A stretch of 64,000 nucleotides of DNA. Source: CAYLXN01 sp964388235 (lineage in GTDB: Bacteria; Patescibacteriota; Saccharimonadia; Saccharimonadales; Saccharimonadaceae). This document shows positions 27,201 through 35,477 of the stretch, one piece after another (the first letter of the stretch is position 1; the number at the start of each line of letters is the position of its first letter). The notes under the pieces were generated by a model that was not told where the DNA came from, made no database searches, and saw only the letters and a list, made by a program, of their open reading frames with translations. Location: NCBI GenBank assembly GCA_964388235.1, contig CAYLXN010000001.1, forward strand, positions 1 to 64,000. Reading direction: 5' to 3'. Both the position numbers and the translations under genes were made by a program.

Positions 27201-28467
27201 AATCAACTCGTTTTTTAGTGTTGGTAGTGTGGGTTTCTTCGCACATTTTCAAGATCGCATTTGGAGCTCGGGAGTTGATATCTTTTTCTTCCTCGTTTTC
27301 GCTGTATTGAGGATTGTAATTGATTTGATTGGATTTATCCAAGAAGCGAGCATCAATAGCGCTACAGTCCTCGCTAGTGGCCAAGTCAGCCATTATTTCT
27401 GAGAGTGATTTATCACATTCTTTTTCGAGGGCGTCAATTAATTTTTCATTTTGGCAATCTTTGCTGCAATATTCTGGCAGGGCTTGTTTGACGACTTCAT
27501 TGTCGGTTTCGGGGCAATTGGAGCTACATAAATCCCTAATTTTAGTTACCTTGCCAGCTCGTACACCGCCAGCGCATTCGTTGGCTTCAAAATCTTGGCC
27601 AAGAAAAGAATTGACACCTCTAGCTACAGAAATCTTTTTTCCAATCATCGGAATGAATATCTCATTGGCAGCGGCTTCTAGTGATTGAGCGTCATTGCAG
27701 TTTTTAAAAATAAATTGATTATCTTTGCCTGGATTTTTTGTATTAAAAAATCCTTCTAATACCCTAGAAAAAGGAGCCGCATTTTTACATGGATTGTGTT
27801 TGCTTCCATCGCCGCTATGCATGATAACTTGTTTGGTGCCTCCATTATATATTGATTGGCAAATTAAATTGGGATCATTTGGGTCTTGACGAGTTGAGGC
27901 TAAGATTTTACCACTGCCTGATACTGGGTCGATATCTACAATCAGCCCAAACTTGTCAGCTGCAGTGATGTTCTTGGTTTGTGAGGTTTTATTGGCTTCT
28001 GTATAGAGCGCTTGCAAAAAATCTGACGTATAATATTCGCCAACTGATAAATTAGCGTTAGCTTTAGTGAAAGTAACCGAACCCTCTTGAGCGTCGTATA
28101 TTGCCCCGCTAGCATTGGTTTCACTGAGTTTCTTGGCAATCTCTTTCCAAATACCACCTTTCATGACAATTTGACCGTTTTCGTAAGTGGCGGTTGTCGA
28201 GGTGATCACTTCACAGTTTGGGTCACCACCACTAGCGGGTTTGCAGTAGCAAGGCTCACCTGAGTCAGCACACCAAAAACTACCCGCCCGACAATTGCCA
28301 TCGGCACTGGCTTTGGTTTTGTCTTTAAAACTAATCGTCCCTCCAGAACTGACTGAACTTTGGGCCAGAGCGTGATTAGTGGAGACACCACTAATGTAAG
28401 TTAAACCTAAGCAAAAAATCGCCAGCAAACCGATTATTTTGGCTAAACTCCACCTATTCGTAGACAT
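24226..28467 (-). CDS. VirB6/TrbL-like polytopic membrane protein D (giant)
   Basis: 1413 aa, the largest in the window. A signal peptide (about 8-36) leads to a Cys-rich outer domain (about 40-470, including CRAGSFWCADSGEPCYCKP), probably disulfide-bonded. The core is at about 490-770, with KIMLPKLLISVLLVTISLY and SIPNLDNVFNKWLKMF, a variant of the LPNT motif of its paralogues. A soluble tail of more than 600 residues follows. TATAAT ends exactly 7 nt before the ATG, implying an independent leaderless promoter. The size of the outer domain suggests contact with a surface or partner cell; that is inference. Confidence 0.78.
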   Translation of the reverse strand: MSTNRWSLAKIIGLLAIFCLGLTYISGVSTNHALAQSSVSSGGTISFKDKTKASADGNCRAGSFWCADSGEPCYCKPASGGDPNCEVITSTTATYENGQIVMKGGIWKEIAKKLSETNASGAIYDAQEGSVTFTKANANLSVGEYYTSDFLQALYTEANKTSQTKNITAADKFGLIVDIDPVSGSGKILASTRQDPNDPNLICQSIYNGGTKQVIMHSGDGSKHNPCKNAAPFSRVLEGFFNTKNPGKDNQFIFKNCNDAQSLEAAANEIFIPMIGKKISVARGVNSFLGQDFEANECAGGVRAGKVTKIRDLCSSNCPETDNEVVKQALPEYCSKDCQNEKLIDALEKECDKSLSEIMADLATSEDCSAIDARFLDKSNQINYNPQYSENEEEKDINSRAPNAILKMCEETHTTNTKKRVDCKVFANNCVANSISEPNNGGDICAALDTDLITAKWIVCPLATTSVSAADKSSSLLDSLISVNPNIIDQRVESIWGVVRNIAFSIIVIGFLVLLISYITNNGLSNYQIKIMLPKLLISVLLVTISLYLSRLIITVADILGDNIGGLIDGVTKAIPGPQLKIAAIVTGSILTVAAVAGSVILLGGLFFLLVILPAVFIGLTFAVFLLSFRYAAIILLVILAPLAIATMSIPNLDNVFNKWLKMFIACVSVYPITVLILSLSKLTSKILTNASGNILFQLAAFALPALSILLVPKIIIELMRGVPIAGAKLSQSFEKLTGAGWNFGKNLPASQAIRDQQSLKNKQFLYGAVPGDGLKANLSKKSGRIMSKLGRNSYFNRLTGGIVAKSTNKVNYTQSKMANDITDSIKHSPALIRAIHMGSSEGLNTEDRAVYDAITARYGKNSQIFQFSAANAAIINGVSNPQFYIDVYKKAYEQGADLSVIENELKKARITALKNGQVQQVAIIESIIGYEAYTPPKNVQAIRSSIGSSQAYSVGPDKTVTLNIDQVISREVINNFNNNSNTKLDFSAIENEAIQQIRNDVLTGSNTMSLTDSEKNSIINQATADLKSRLTKLSTGYNDMDVNSLVNVLTATTINVGIGNGGVNAITNTQNNNMIQIRKGLASLQNLDQKKMALISKYINQERLANGDKEFVIDPSDDSHPDLKILFFDQNTIGDITQENSFMEVIKKATAKKKNIQDNDWSLADNDGYNFKPLLVKDIKIDQNILNAKAKDAAKGFGILSINSNQYLQRGPAANNQQDLRTAKEKLAAELYSSGSDIATSTTDIVKSMIRDLPEDPQRIRQTNLYDVLKSYDHLDPVVIANLDESILEAAKLLYKSQHHMHTHNGTSFTTIKNEIKQPPAVDPVTGTLLPLEEQPFFASAHGHDLLTNNEKNAINQTLLDSMNAYSKALGNNTAFGSVNEAFTSLGITQFNPDDTREVIVANGITPDRIVL

Positions 28468-28474
28468 AAGCTTT

Positions 28475-28480
28475 ATTATA
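28475..28480 (-). promoter_or_regulatory. -10 element of VirB6-like gene D (leaderless spacing)
   Basis: Minus-strand TATAAT preceded by TG (extended form), 7 nt upstream of the ATG at 28467. A weak TTAATC sits 17 nt further upstream. Confidence 0.6.
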
Positions 28481-28534
28481 CACGAAAAGCCAAAAATGAT
28501 TAAGCAAGTTTAAATGATTATACGGGTGGAGAGA

Positions 28535-31234
28535 TTAATTATTTAGAAAATTATCCAAGCCGTTTTTTAGTTCTTCAAGCTGAGCCCTAGCTGCTGGCTT
28601 GAGGGTTTTAGCCAATTCTTCGGAATTTAATACACTGTTGGCGTTGTCTAGAGTGCGCCGCATCATATCTCTTGATTCTGGTTTGGTTTTTAAGGCGGCT
28701 AAATAATCACCAACCGTTGTTGTAATGGTTTGATTGCCGTCTTTGTATTTAAAACTATAGCTTGGGTCTTTAAAAACTGAAGCATATTTTTCCAAACCTT
28801 TTGGATCTTCTTTTGATAATCCATCAATTGACAACGACCCTTTGGACATATTGTCCAAAGCCGCTTTGACGAGTAAATCAGGATCGAATTTACCGTGAGC
28901 GATCTGCTCAGGTATGTTTCCGCCATAAACAGAAACCTTATCTGGAATACCATTAGGATACATACTAGAGCCAACTACTTCGGCCAGAACATGAGCGCTG
29001 CCGCCTTCTTTAGTGGCAGCAATAATCTTATCTACATTGGGGGCAAAGGCTATTTTCATTTGGTTAATAGCGGCTGTTTCTCTAACTAATAAATCATTAA
29101 CATCAAAGGTTTTATGGGAAACCACCTTATTACCGTTGGCATCATAATCAACATGAGAAGCGGTGATAGATCTGTTACCTAAAATTAAGTCCATCTCATC
29201 TTCACCTTTTAGGCCATAATGTTCAAACAATTTAGCCATATTTTCAACATTTTCAGAGTGTTCTTTGCGTTGAGCTGCAATGGCTTTCGATAGAACTCGG
29301 TTTTTACCAGCGGTAGTGCCTCTCTCAACACCGGCTGCATCCATCAAGAAGGTCGTTCTAGGAGCAACACCAAAACTAACTGGCACTTCCATATCCTTGG
29401 CTAGTAAGTCATTATAGGTTTGGGCTTTGACTGATTCAGCCACACTAGTGGCGCTTTCATCGAGTCTTCGCTGTAGGCTGGCTTTGGCGATTTCAACTTC
29501 CCAGTTATTATCCAAACTAGACCAATTAACTTCGAATTTCTTAGTGGCTTCATTATAGGTAGGTTTCACCTTTCGCAAGGTTTCAGCGCGCAATTCTTGC
29601 TCTTTGCGCTCAAGGTGCTGTTTTGAAGCTTCGAGTGAATCGTTGGCGTAGGTATTTAATAAACTAGTTTTAAAGGCACGATCGTTGACATTAGCCATGT
29701 CTTTTTTAATCTGGGCTTCTCTTATATTGCCGTAAGCTTCGGTTCGTTGAGTGCTCAGACGTTTTTGCTTGTCAGCAAATTGAGCAATCTTTTGAGTGAA
29801 GCCGCGGGCTCGATTTTCATCCGAAATATAGCGAGCCTTGGCTTCGTCCTTCTTTGAATCAGAGTAATTTTTGACTTGATTTTGGAAGCGATCCAGAAAA
29901 CCTTTGGATTTATCGTTAACCAAGCCAACTAGTCGATCGCCCGCTTTGACTAACACAGGAGCAACAATCAGTGGCGCTACCCGAACCAATAAGCCTAAAA
30001 TAACCATCGGAAAACCATCGGCTGTGTGAATAATTACATCGCCAGCTAGTTGTGAGGCGCCAAATAACAGTGAAAATAAAGGAAACACGGCTAACATATT
30101 GATAAATGTTTGGCGCCATTTATCAAATAAATCCTCAGTATTTGGTAAAAGCATAGCTACACAAGCGATTGGGGCGATCGCCACTAAAGCTATGATGATC
30201 GCTTGTCGGGCTGCCAGGGTAATGATAGCCACAATGACCGCGATAGTGGCGCCAACCAAGCTTGGTAATACTAAAAAGAATGATGCAACTACCCCACCCG
30301 CTGAGGCAATGGCGAAATTAATACCTGCGATAGCGGTGGCTCCAGACAAGATGGCGGCAGTGAGGTCTTTCCAATTAAGATCAGCGCTACTTTGACTGCC
30401 ACTCAACGATTGAACCCGGATATTTTCAAAAAAATCATAAGTATTGTAGCCAATGATATTAAAAACATCGATAGTTAATGAGCAGAGATAATAAGACAAA
30501 TTAACCAAAGCCGCAGCTACAATTAACTTTGGTAGAAGTTTTTTGACTTCATAAACCGAAAAGGCGTTGTTGGTCATATAAGAATAAATCAACAGTAAGC
30601 CAGCCACTACAAATAGTGAATTGGCAATGCCTCGCATGATGCCCCAAACTTTAAACAAAACGGTATTGTTTCCAGTTGGTAATGGTTGAATTTCGACGAA
30701 CTTGACCACCACATCAAATAGATAATCCATACCTTCGGCTAAGAAGTTACTAATTGGACATACCAGCCAGCCAAGAGTTGGGATGTTGCAGGTTTTGGCA
30801 TAGTCTGATTTGTTTTCATAAGGAGTTAAGTTTTGAGTATTTGAGGGGTTGGTCGGCCTACCGGTTTGTGGGTCAAGCTTGTAGGTTTGATAATTATAAG
30901 CGGTTGAATTTTTTGGATCTTGTTCATCGCTAGGAGCGATCGCTTCCATAGTGCCATTGTTTTCGTAAGACCAGTACTTTGTACCAGGAGCAAAACTCGT
31001 GCCGTCATCTCGGGCTGAAGTTTTCGGTCCAGAAAAGGTTTTGCCCTGATATTCGATCGAATCGCCCTGCCACTTAATGTCACTCGCTTCGATTGCTAAA
31101 GAATTATGATTCAGATAGAACAGATTAAATAAGGTCGCAACAAAAACAATTGCGACTCCAATTATAAGTGACCTAATTCTAGTTGAATTAGGAAGCGGTA
31201 ATTTTGCCTCCAACATACCATGCAATAATATCAT
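28535..31234 (-). CDS. VirB6/TrbL-like polytopic membrane protein E
   Basis: 899 aa; the ATG at 31216 (MLEAKLPLP) is a possible alternative start. A membrane segment at about 20-42 and a short outer domain lead to the core at 195-460, with KKLLPKLIVAAALVNLSYY, LLPNTEDLFDKWRQTF and AVFPLFSLLFGASQ. The tail (460-899) is highly charged with long helices and probable coiled coil (DSKKDEAKARY, LERKEQELRAE). It is the first gene of the 25-kb minus-strand locus and diverges from the pilin operon across 120 bp. Confidence 0.78.
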   Translation of the reverse strand: MILLHGMLEAKLPLPNSTRIRSLIIGVAIVFVATLFNLFYLNHNSLAIEASDIKWQGDSIEYQGKTFSGPKTSARDDGTSFAPGTKYWSYENNGTMEAIAPSDEQDPKNSTAYNYQTYKLDPQTGRPTNPSNTQNLTPYENKSDYAKTCNIPTLGWLVCPISNFLAEGMDYLFDVVVKFVEIQPLPTGNNTVLFKVWGIMRGIANSLFVVAGLLLIYSYMTNNAFSVYEVKKLLPKLIVAAALVNLSYYLCSLTIDVFNIIGYNTYDFFENIRVQSLSGSQSSADLNWKDLTAAILSGATAIAGINFAIASAGGVVASFFLVLPSLVGATIAVIVAIITLAARQAIIIALVAIAPIACVAMLLPNTEDLFDKWRQTFINMLAVFPLFSLLFGASQLAGDVIIHTADGFPMVILGLLVRVAPLIVAPVLVKAGDRLVGLVNDKSKGFLDRFQNQVKNYSDSKKDEAKARYISDENRARGFTQKIAQFADKQKRLSTQRTEAYGNIREAQIKKDMANVNDRAFKTSLLNTYANDSLEASKQHLERKEQELRAETLRKVKPTYNEATKKFEVNWSSLDNNWEVEIAKASLQRRLDESATSVAESVKAQTYNDLLAKDMEVPVSFGVAPRTTFLMDAAGVERGTTAGKNRVLSKAIAAQRKEHSENVENMAKLFEHYGLKGEDEMDLILGNRSITASHVDYDANGNKVVSHKTFDVNDLLVRETAAINQMKIAFAPNVDKIIAATKEGGSAHVLAEVVGSSMYPNGIPDKVSVYGGNIPEQIAHGKFDPDLLVKAALDNMSKGSLSIDGLSKEDPKGLEKYASVFKDPSYSFKYKDGNQTITTTVGDYLAALKTKPESRDMMRRTLDNANSVLNSEELAKTLKPAARAQLEELKNGLDNFLNN

Positions 31235-31354
31235 CTACTAGGATAAAAGTCAATCAATATAACCCTAATTTGCTAAAAGTAAAAGTTTATGTTTATAATT
31301 TAACAATTTAAAATCTTGCAAGCTGGTTAATAATTAGTTATAATCAAATCAATT
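31235..31354. promoter_or_regulatory. Divergent promoter region between VirB6-like and pilin operons
   Basis: 120 bp, very AT-rich. The plus-strand TATAAT at 31339-31344 lies 10 nt before the first pilin ATG, giving a leader of only a few bases. TATTAT/TATCCT-like boxes face the minus-strand gene. The shared spacer would allow joint control of the channel and pilin genes. No clear operator palindrome is visible. Confidence 0.55.
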
Positions 31355-31873
31355 ATGAAGAAAATTTCAACAAAAAAAATAAAAAAAGCCACTAAAATAT
31401 TTGTAGTCAGTGCGTTTAGTTTTGGGTTATTAATATTATCAGTAGCAAACACCTCTTCTGTGATTGCGAACAATCAATACTATCCTGGAGCTAGTGTAAA
31501 TAATCCTGGTAGTTCTAGCTCATCCGGAGGAGCTCCAGGCTCAACAGGTACCGGTACTGGAAATAGCAGCAACAACAGTAGCAATAGTAATAGCGGCGGC
31601 AGCGGCTCAACTGGGATTGATCAATGTAAGGGTCGAACTGATGGTAGCGGCATTAACTGTTTAGTCGAATTAGTAGTTAATATTTTAAGTATGGCGGTTG
31701 GCGGCGTGGCGCTGCTGATGATGGTTGTGGGGGCTGTAATGTATGCTTCGGCTGGTGATGATTCTGGTCGAGTGGCGGCTGCAAAAGGAATTATTACTAA
31801 AACTGTCATCGGAGTAATCGTTTATGTCTTTTTGTACGCAATTCTCAACTTTGTTATTCCAGGTGGTATTTAG
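31355..31873 (+). CDS. VirB2/TrbC-like pilin with long Ser/Gly linker
   Basis: 172 aa. A basic N-terminus and signal segment (about 16-38) precede a low-complexity Ser/Gly/Asn stretch (50-88). The conserved C-terminal unit at 98-172 has two membrane helices flanking a short loop (MMVVGAVMYASAGDDSGRVAAAKG) and ends AILNFVIPGGI. This two-helix unit after signal cleavage is the VirB2/TrbC pilin pattern. First of five pilin-like genes in tandem; its stop overlaps the next ATG. Confidence 0.78.
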   Translation: MKKISTKKIKKATKIFVVSAFSFGLLILSVANTSSVIANNQYYPGASVNNPGSSSSSGGAPGSTGTGTGNSSNNSSNSNSGGSGSTGIDQCKGRTDGSGINCLVELVVNILSMAVGGVALLMMVVGAVMYASAGDDSGRVAAAKGIITKTVIGVIVYVFLYAILNFVIPGGI

Positions 31874-32541
31874 TGATGAAACAAAAAATGAATTTAATTA
31901 TATTGACGCTTATTGCTAGTCTTGGTTTTTGCTTAATAATCCCCTCCTCATCTGTATTAGCTTCGTGTAGTGGTGGTCAGAAAATCTTAACTTTTCCATT
32001 TTGGTATGACGGCGCTTTAGACGCTAATTGTAATCCTACTGGCAGTGAAAGTCAGATGGTTAATAGGATCATTCTGAACGTTGCCGATATTATTTTTCAA
32101 TCGGTAGCTTATATATCAGTGGTGTTTGTGATAATTGGTGGTTTCAAATATATGACAGCCATGGGTGATCAAGGGATGATGGCGAGCGCTAAAAAGACAA
32201 TTGTCAATGCCGTGACTGGGTTGGTAATTGGGGCTTTATCATCAGCAATAATTAATCTCGTCTTTAAGACTTTCATGGGTAGTAGTTCGTCGAGTGGTGG
32301 TTTACCAGAAGTTAATCTTGATAATACTGCTATTAAAAATGGACTCAACACTGCCTTTGGTTGGGCGGGAGTGATTTGTGTGATAGTTATTATCGGTAGT
32401 GGCTTGCTGTATGTGACCGCCGTTGGTGATCAGGCGAAAATCACTAAAGCTAAGAAAACACTCATCGGCGCAGTGATTGGTTTGATTGTGGTGATCATGA
32501 GTTTTGCAATAGTTAACTTTGTCTTAGGATCGATTGGGTAG
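31873..32541 (+). CDS. Tandem double-unit VirB2/TrbC-like pilin
   Basis: 222 aa. After a signal segment (about 7-30) the protein holds two successive copies of the pilin unit. Unit 1 (about 60-135) contains VIIGGFKYMTAMGDQGMMASAKK and unit 2 (about 150-222) contains IVIIGSGLLYVTAVGDQAKITKAKK, each followed by a second helix ending in IINLVF or IVNFVL. A Ser/Gly linker joins them. Each half could occupy one subunit position in a filament or ring. The gene starts 1 nt inside the previous stop. Confidence 0.76.
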   Translation: MMKQKMNLIILTLIASLGFCLIIPSSSVLASCSGGQKILTFPFWYDGALDANCNPTGSESQMVNRIILNVADIIFQSVAYISVVFVIIGGFKYMTAMGDQGMMASAKKTIVNAVTGLVIGALSSAIINLVFKTFMGSSSSSGGLPEVNLDNTAIKNGLNTAFGWAGVICVIVIIGSGLLYVTAVGDQAKITKAKKTLIGAVIGLIVVIMSFAIVNFVLGSIG

Positions 32542-32544
32542 GTT

Positions 32545-32904
32545 ATGAAAATAAAAACATTAATCTTAGTTGTCTTTACGACTTTAACCCTAACTGGTGG
32601 CTTAATGATGCCCAGTGTTTACGCCACTAATCCCTCGTGCTCAGCTTCTGGTAATTCTAATGTAGTTTGTCGTAACAACCCAGACCTCAATACTGTCACT
32701 AAGAATGTTCTAAAAGGATTATTTGCCATAATTGGCGCTCTGAGTGTGATCGTAATTATTGCCAGTGGAATTATATACGCCACCTCAGCCGGAGATCAGG
32801 GTCGGATTACTATGGCTAAACAGGCTTTATTTGGGGCGGTAATCGGTTTAATAATTTCGATCCTCGCTTACGCAATCGTCAACTTTATTGTTGATAAATT
32901 TTAA
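32545..32904 (+). CDS. VirB2/TrbC-like pilin
   Basis: 119 aa. A signal peptide (about 5-28) ends before a short Cys-containing segment (NPSCSASGNSNVVC). The two-helix unit follows, with IIASGIIYATSAGDQGRITMAKQ between the helices and an IVNFIVDKF end. Starts 3 nt after the double-unit pilin. Confidence 0.78.
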   Translation: MKIKTLILVVFTTLTLTGGLMMPSVYATNPSCSASGNSNVVCRNNPDLNTVTKNVLKGLFAIIGALSVIVIIASGIIYATSAGDQGRITMAKQALFGAVIGLIISILAYAIVNFIVDKF

Positions 32905-32972
32905 TTTTTATTAGTAATCTGAATATGCTAAAATATTTAGCAAGTTTTAACTAAAGAAAGGAATAAAACAAT

Positions 32973-33341
32973 ATGAAACAGGCGTCAAAGCGAATCATTG
33001 CTGGCGGCTTAACCTTAGGAGCTGGTCTAAGGTCTCAATCAGCGTTGGCTATTTCGGAGCTGAAAAAAGGTATAGCCGATGTTAATCCCGGAGGACCAAC
33101 CGATCTTATGGGTAGTGACGGTATCTTTAAGAAAGCCGTTAACGTTCTCCTGTTCTTGATCGGTGCAGTGAGTGTGATTATGATTATCTACGGTGGCATT
33201 CGTTATGTGACTTCTGGCGGCAATCAAAACCAAGTTACCGCTGCTAAAAATACCATTCTCTACGCTGTAGTCGGCTTGGTAATTGCGATTTTAGCTTACG
33301 CCGCAGTTAACTTTATCGTTTCTTCATTCACAACTCCATAA
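32973..33341 (+). CDS. VirB2/TrbC-like pilin, GG-loop subtype
   Basis: 122 aa. A short, weak signal segment precedes the mature part DLMGSDGIFKKAVNVLLFL. The loop between helices reads IYGGIRYVTSGGNQNQVTAAK and the end is AVNFIVSSFTTP. The next gene and the distant copy at 55788 share this pattern closely, so the three form a subfamily. A GAAAGGA ribosome site precedes the ATG. A TGC-TAAAAT box near 32928 may give it its own promoter. Confidence 0.8.
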   Translation: MKQASKRIIAGGLTLGAGLRSQSALAISELKKGIADVNPGGPTDLMGSDGIFKKAVNVLLFLIGAVSVIMIIYGGIRYVTSGGNQNQVTAAKNTILYAVVGLVIAILAYAAVNFIVSSFTTP

Positions 33342-33346
33342 TTTGG

Positions 33347-33375
33347 TTTACAAATAATAACGGTTGTGCTATAAA
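33347..33375 (+). promoter_or_regulatory. Promoter of the fifth pilin gene
   Basis: TTTACA, a 17-nt spacer and TATAAA preceded by TGC. It lies 38 nt before the pilin ATG at 33413, which has an AAAGGAAAAG ribosome site. Confidence 0.6.
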
Positions 33376-33412
33376 TAATAAAGAATAATATAAATTAATA
33401 AAGGAAAAGAGT

Positions 33413-33817
33413 ATGAAACAAAATATAAAAACTTTAATCATGATGTCACTGCTGGTGCTAGGTTTTTCGGCGGCAGTAACTGGCGTGTTTAATTACGGAG
33501 CCGTTATGGCTTCATCAGGAAGTTTTACTTTGAAAGATGGTATTGATTCAGCTAAACCTGCTGAAGCTCCAGAGGATTTATTTGGTAATGCTGGTATTTT
33601 TCAGACAGTAGTTAATGTCCTGCTGTTTTTGATCGGTGCAGTTAGTGTGATTATGATTATCTACGGTGGTATTCGTTATGTGACTTCTGGCGGCGACCAA
33701 GGGGCAATTACTTCAGCTAAAAATACAATCTTGTTTGCGGTGGTTGGCTTAATTGTAGCTATCCTGGCTTACGCAATTATTAGGTTTGTTGTCAGTTCAT
33801 TCGGTATTAGTATTTAA
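33413..33817 (+). CDS. VirB2/TrbC-like pilin, GG-loop subtype
   Basis: 134 aa. Signal segment at about 9-32, a short mature N-terminus (EDLFGNAGIFQTVVNVLLFL), first helix, loop IYGGIRYVTSGGDQGAITSAK, second helix and IIRFVVSSFGISI end. It has its own promoter and is followed by an intrinsic terminator, so it can be expressed apart from the first three pilins. Probably the major subunit or one of several interchangeable subunits; that is inference. Confidence 0.8.
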   Translation: MKQNIKTLIMMSLLVLGFSAAVTGVFNYGAVMASSGSFTLKDGIDSAKPAEAPEDLFGNAGIFQTVVNVLLFLIGAVSVIMIIYGGIRYVTSGGDQGAITSAKNTILFAVVGLIVAILAYAIIRFVVSSFGISI

Positions 33818-33835
33818 AGAAAATTACACTTATAG

Positions 33836-33868
33836 AATAGCAGCCCTTAACTAGAGCTGCTATTTTTT
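33836..33868 (+). terminator. Intrinsic terminator of the pilin operon
   Basis: 9-bp stem AATAGCAGC/GCTGCTATT followed by a T run (TTTTTT). Confidence 0.8.
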
Positions 33869-33884
33869 ATTTGTTAAATTATTA

Positions 33885-33921
33885 TAATAAAAATAGACTA
33901 ATGATAATTCACTAGTCTATT
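33885..33921 (-). terminator. Intrinsic terminator of hsp20
   Basis: 9-bp stem AATAGACTA/TAGTCTATT; on the minus strand the stem runs into TTTTTATT. It lies 17 nt after the hsp20 stop. Confidence 0.7.
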
Positions 33922-33938
33922 TCTCGGTAATTCTTTAT

Positions 33939-34442
33939 TTATAGGTCAGACACGACAGGTATCTTAACTGGAATTTGTTGTTGAATCTTCTCAAAGCTGA
34001 TAGTCAATACTCCATCCTTGAGTACTGCCTCGACTTCATCTTCCTTGACAGGAATTGGTAAGGCTAAGGTCCGGGTGAACTCTCCCCAGTAGCACTCCAT
34101 AATGTGATAAGCCGAAACATCTTCTTCGTCACCGCTCGATAAAGTACCACTAATGGTCAGAATCCCTTCTGAGATGCTGACATCAAGTTCTTTTTTATCA
34201 ACCCCAGCTGTTCTAGCTTTGATTATTAGCTTTTCTGGTGTTTCGAAAACGTCAACCGCTAGCTGTCCAGGAAAATCTTCTTCATCTTCCCAGGTTGTCT
34301 CTTCTTGGTCTTCTGGTTCGGGTGTGGTGTCTTCTTGAGGTTCGGTTTCTGTTGGTTCGTCGACTAACTCGCTATCGTCGCCCAAGAATCCCGACACTAA
34401 GTCGTCATCTATTAAAAGGTCATTTTCGTTTTTTTGAGCCAT
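33939..34442 (-). CDS. Hsp20/alpha-crystallin family small heat-shock protein
   Basis: 167 aa. An acidic, Glu/Thr-rich N-terminal arm (1-55) is followed by the alpha-crystallin domain (about 60-155): LAVDVFETPEKLIIKART, GVDKKELDVSISEGILTISG, CYWGEFTRTLALPIPV and LKDGVLTISFEK. The C-terminal IPVKIPV is the I-x-I/V oligomerisation motif. It holds unfolding proteins in an ATP-independent way. A strong GGAGGAG site precedes the ATG. Divergent from comF. Confidence 0.92.
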   Translation of the reverse strand: MAQKNENDLLIDDDLVSGFLGDDSELVDEPTETEPQEDTTPEPEDQEETTWEDEEDFPGQLAVDVFETPEKLIIKARTAGVDKKELDVSISEGILTISGTLSSGDEEDVSAYHIMECYWGEFTRTLALPIPVKEDEVEAVLKDGVLTISFEKIQQQIPVKIPVVSDL

Positions 34443-34558
34443 TCTACTCCTCCGCTTTTTTATGCAATTATTTGCATCATTGGTAAATATTCTCGTTTAT
34501 TATAACGCTAAAAGATGATATAATCAATATAACTAATGGTTAAAATGTAAAAATTACA

Positions 34559-35260
34559 ATGTTTGATAAAGCCCTCAGTCTACTAGCCCCTCACCACTGT
34601 AAAAGCTGCCAAAAAATAGGCAAAAGTTTATGTGATAGTTGTAAAAATAACATCAAAGATCAACATCCAGCTAGAATAGAAAAGTGTATTATTTGTCAAA
34701 AAACCAGCTCGGCTGGGCTTTGCTGGCATCGAGGGTTTAATTTTAATCAAGTTTATTACCTTAATTATCGACAGGGGATTTTAAAGGATCTAATTAATAG
34801 TTATAAATTTGATTTACAGCGTGATCTAGCGACACCACTAGCGGAAATTATGGCGCCGATTCTGCCTGATCAGCAAGGACTTTGTTTGGTACCGATGCCA
34901 ACGATCAAGACACATCAGCGCCAACGCGGCTTTGATCATATGGAATTATTAGCCAAGCAAATTGCCAAGCTTAAAAATTACCACTACTGCCCTGTCCTGC
35001 GTCGGCAGACTAATCAATCACAACAGGGCTTGTCTCGATCTGAGCGACTACAAAACGCTAAAGCGGCTTTTAGTTGTCAGCAAACACTTGACTCAGAGGC
35101 GGAATATTTATTACTAGATGATATTTGGACGACGGGTGCTAGTTGTCGCTATGCGGCCAATGCTTTATTGCAAGCTGGAGCTAAAAAAGTATCAGTGGCA
35201 ATTTTCTTAAGACAGCCAATGACTAAATCTGGCAAAAAGCCACAAATAATGGTAGAATAA
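34559..35260 (+). CDS. comF: ComF family phosphoribosyltransferase-like protein
   Basis: 233 aa. The N-terminal zinc-ribbon-like part has CKSCQKIGKSLCDSC and CIICQ. The C-terminal PRTase domain contains VPMPTIKTHQRQRGFDHMELLA and the PRPP-binding loop YLLLDDIWTTGASC. ComF is needed for DNA uptake in competent bacteria. With the pilins and secretion ATPase nearby this makes DNA import a plausible function of the region. A TATAAT at about 34517 fits its promoter, with a 5-codon mini-ORF (ATG at 34536) between. Confidence 0.9.
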   Translation: MFDKALSLLAPHHCKSCQKIGKSLCDSCKNNIKDQHPARIEKCIICQKTSSAGLCWHRGFNFNQVYYLNYRQGILKDLINSYKFDLQRDLATPLAEIMAPILPDQQGLCLVPMPTIKTHQRQRGFDHMELLAKQIAKLKNYHYCPVLRRQTNQSQQGLSRSERLQNAKAAFSCQQTLDSEAEYLLLDDIWTTGASCRYAANALLQAGAKKVSVAIFLRQPMTKSGKKPQIMVE

Positions 35261-35287
35261 TTGTCTAGCGAGCTAGTTCGCTATTTT

Positions 35288-35377
35288 GGAGAGATGTCCG
35301 AGTGGTTGAAGGAGCTGGTCTTGAAAACCAGTATGCGGGGAACCGTATCGAGGGTTCGAATCCCTCTCTCTCCGCCA
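35288..35377 (+). tRNA. tRNA-Ser (anticodon UGA)
   Basis: Class II cloverleaf with a long variable arm (TATGCGGGGAACCGTA). Acceptor GGAGAGA/TCTCTCC, anticodon loop CTTGAAA giving UGA, GGTTCGAATCC T arm, encoded CCA. Confidence 0.95.
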
Positions 35378-35380
35378 TTT

Positions 35381-35456
35381 GGGGTATTAGCTCAGTTGGT
35401 AGAGCGCTTCGCTGGCAGCGAAGAGGTCAACGGTTCAAATCCGTTATACTCCACCA
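35381..35456 (+). tRNA. tRNA-Ala (anticodon GGC)
   Basis: Acceptor GGGGTAT/ATACTCC with the alanine identity pair G3-U70, anticodon loop CTGGCAG giving GGC, encoded CCA. Three bases separate it from tRNA-Ser, so they share a transcript. Confidence 0.95.
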
Positions 35457-35477
35457 TATATTTATCAAAAGTATAGC

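Noticed and set aside
35261..35476. 71-aa ORF spanning tRNA-Ser and tRNA-Ala
   Set aside because: It is the translation of two intact tRNA genes.
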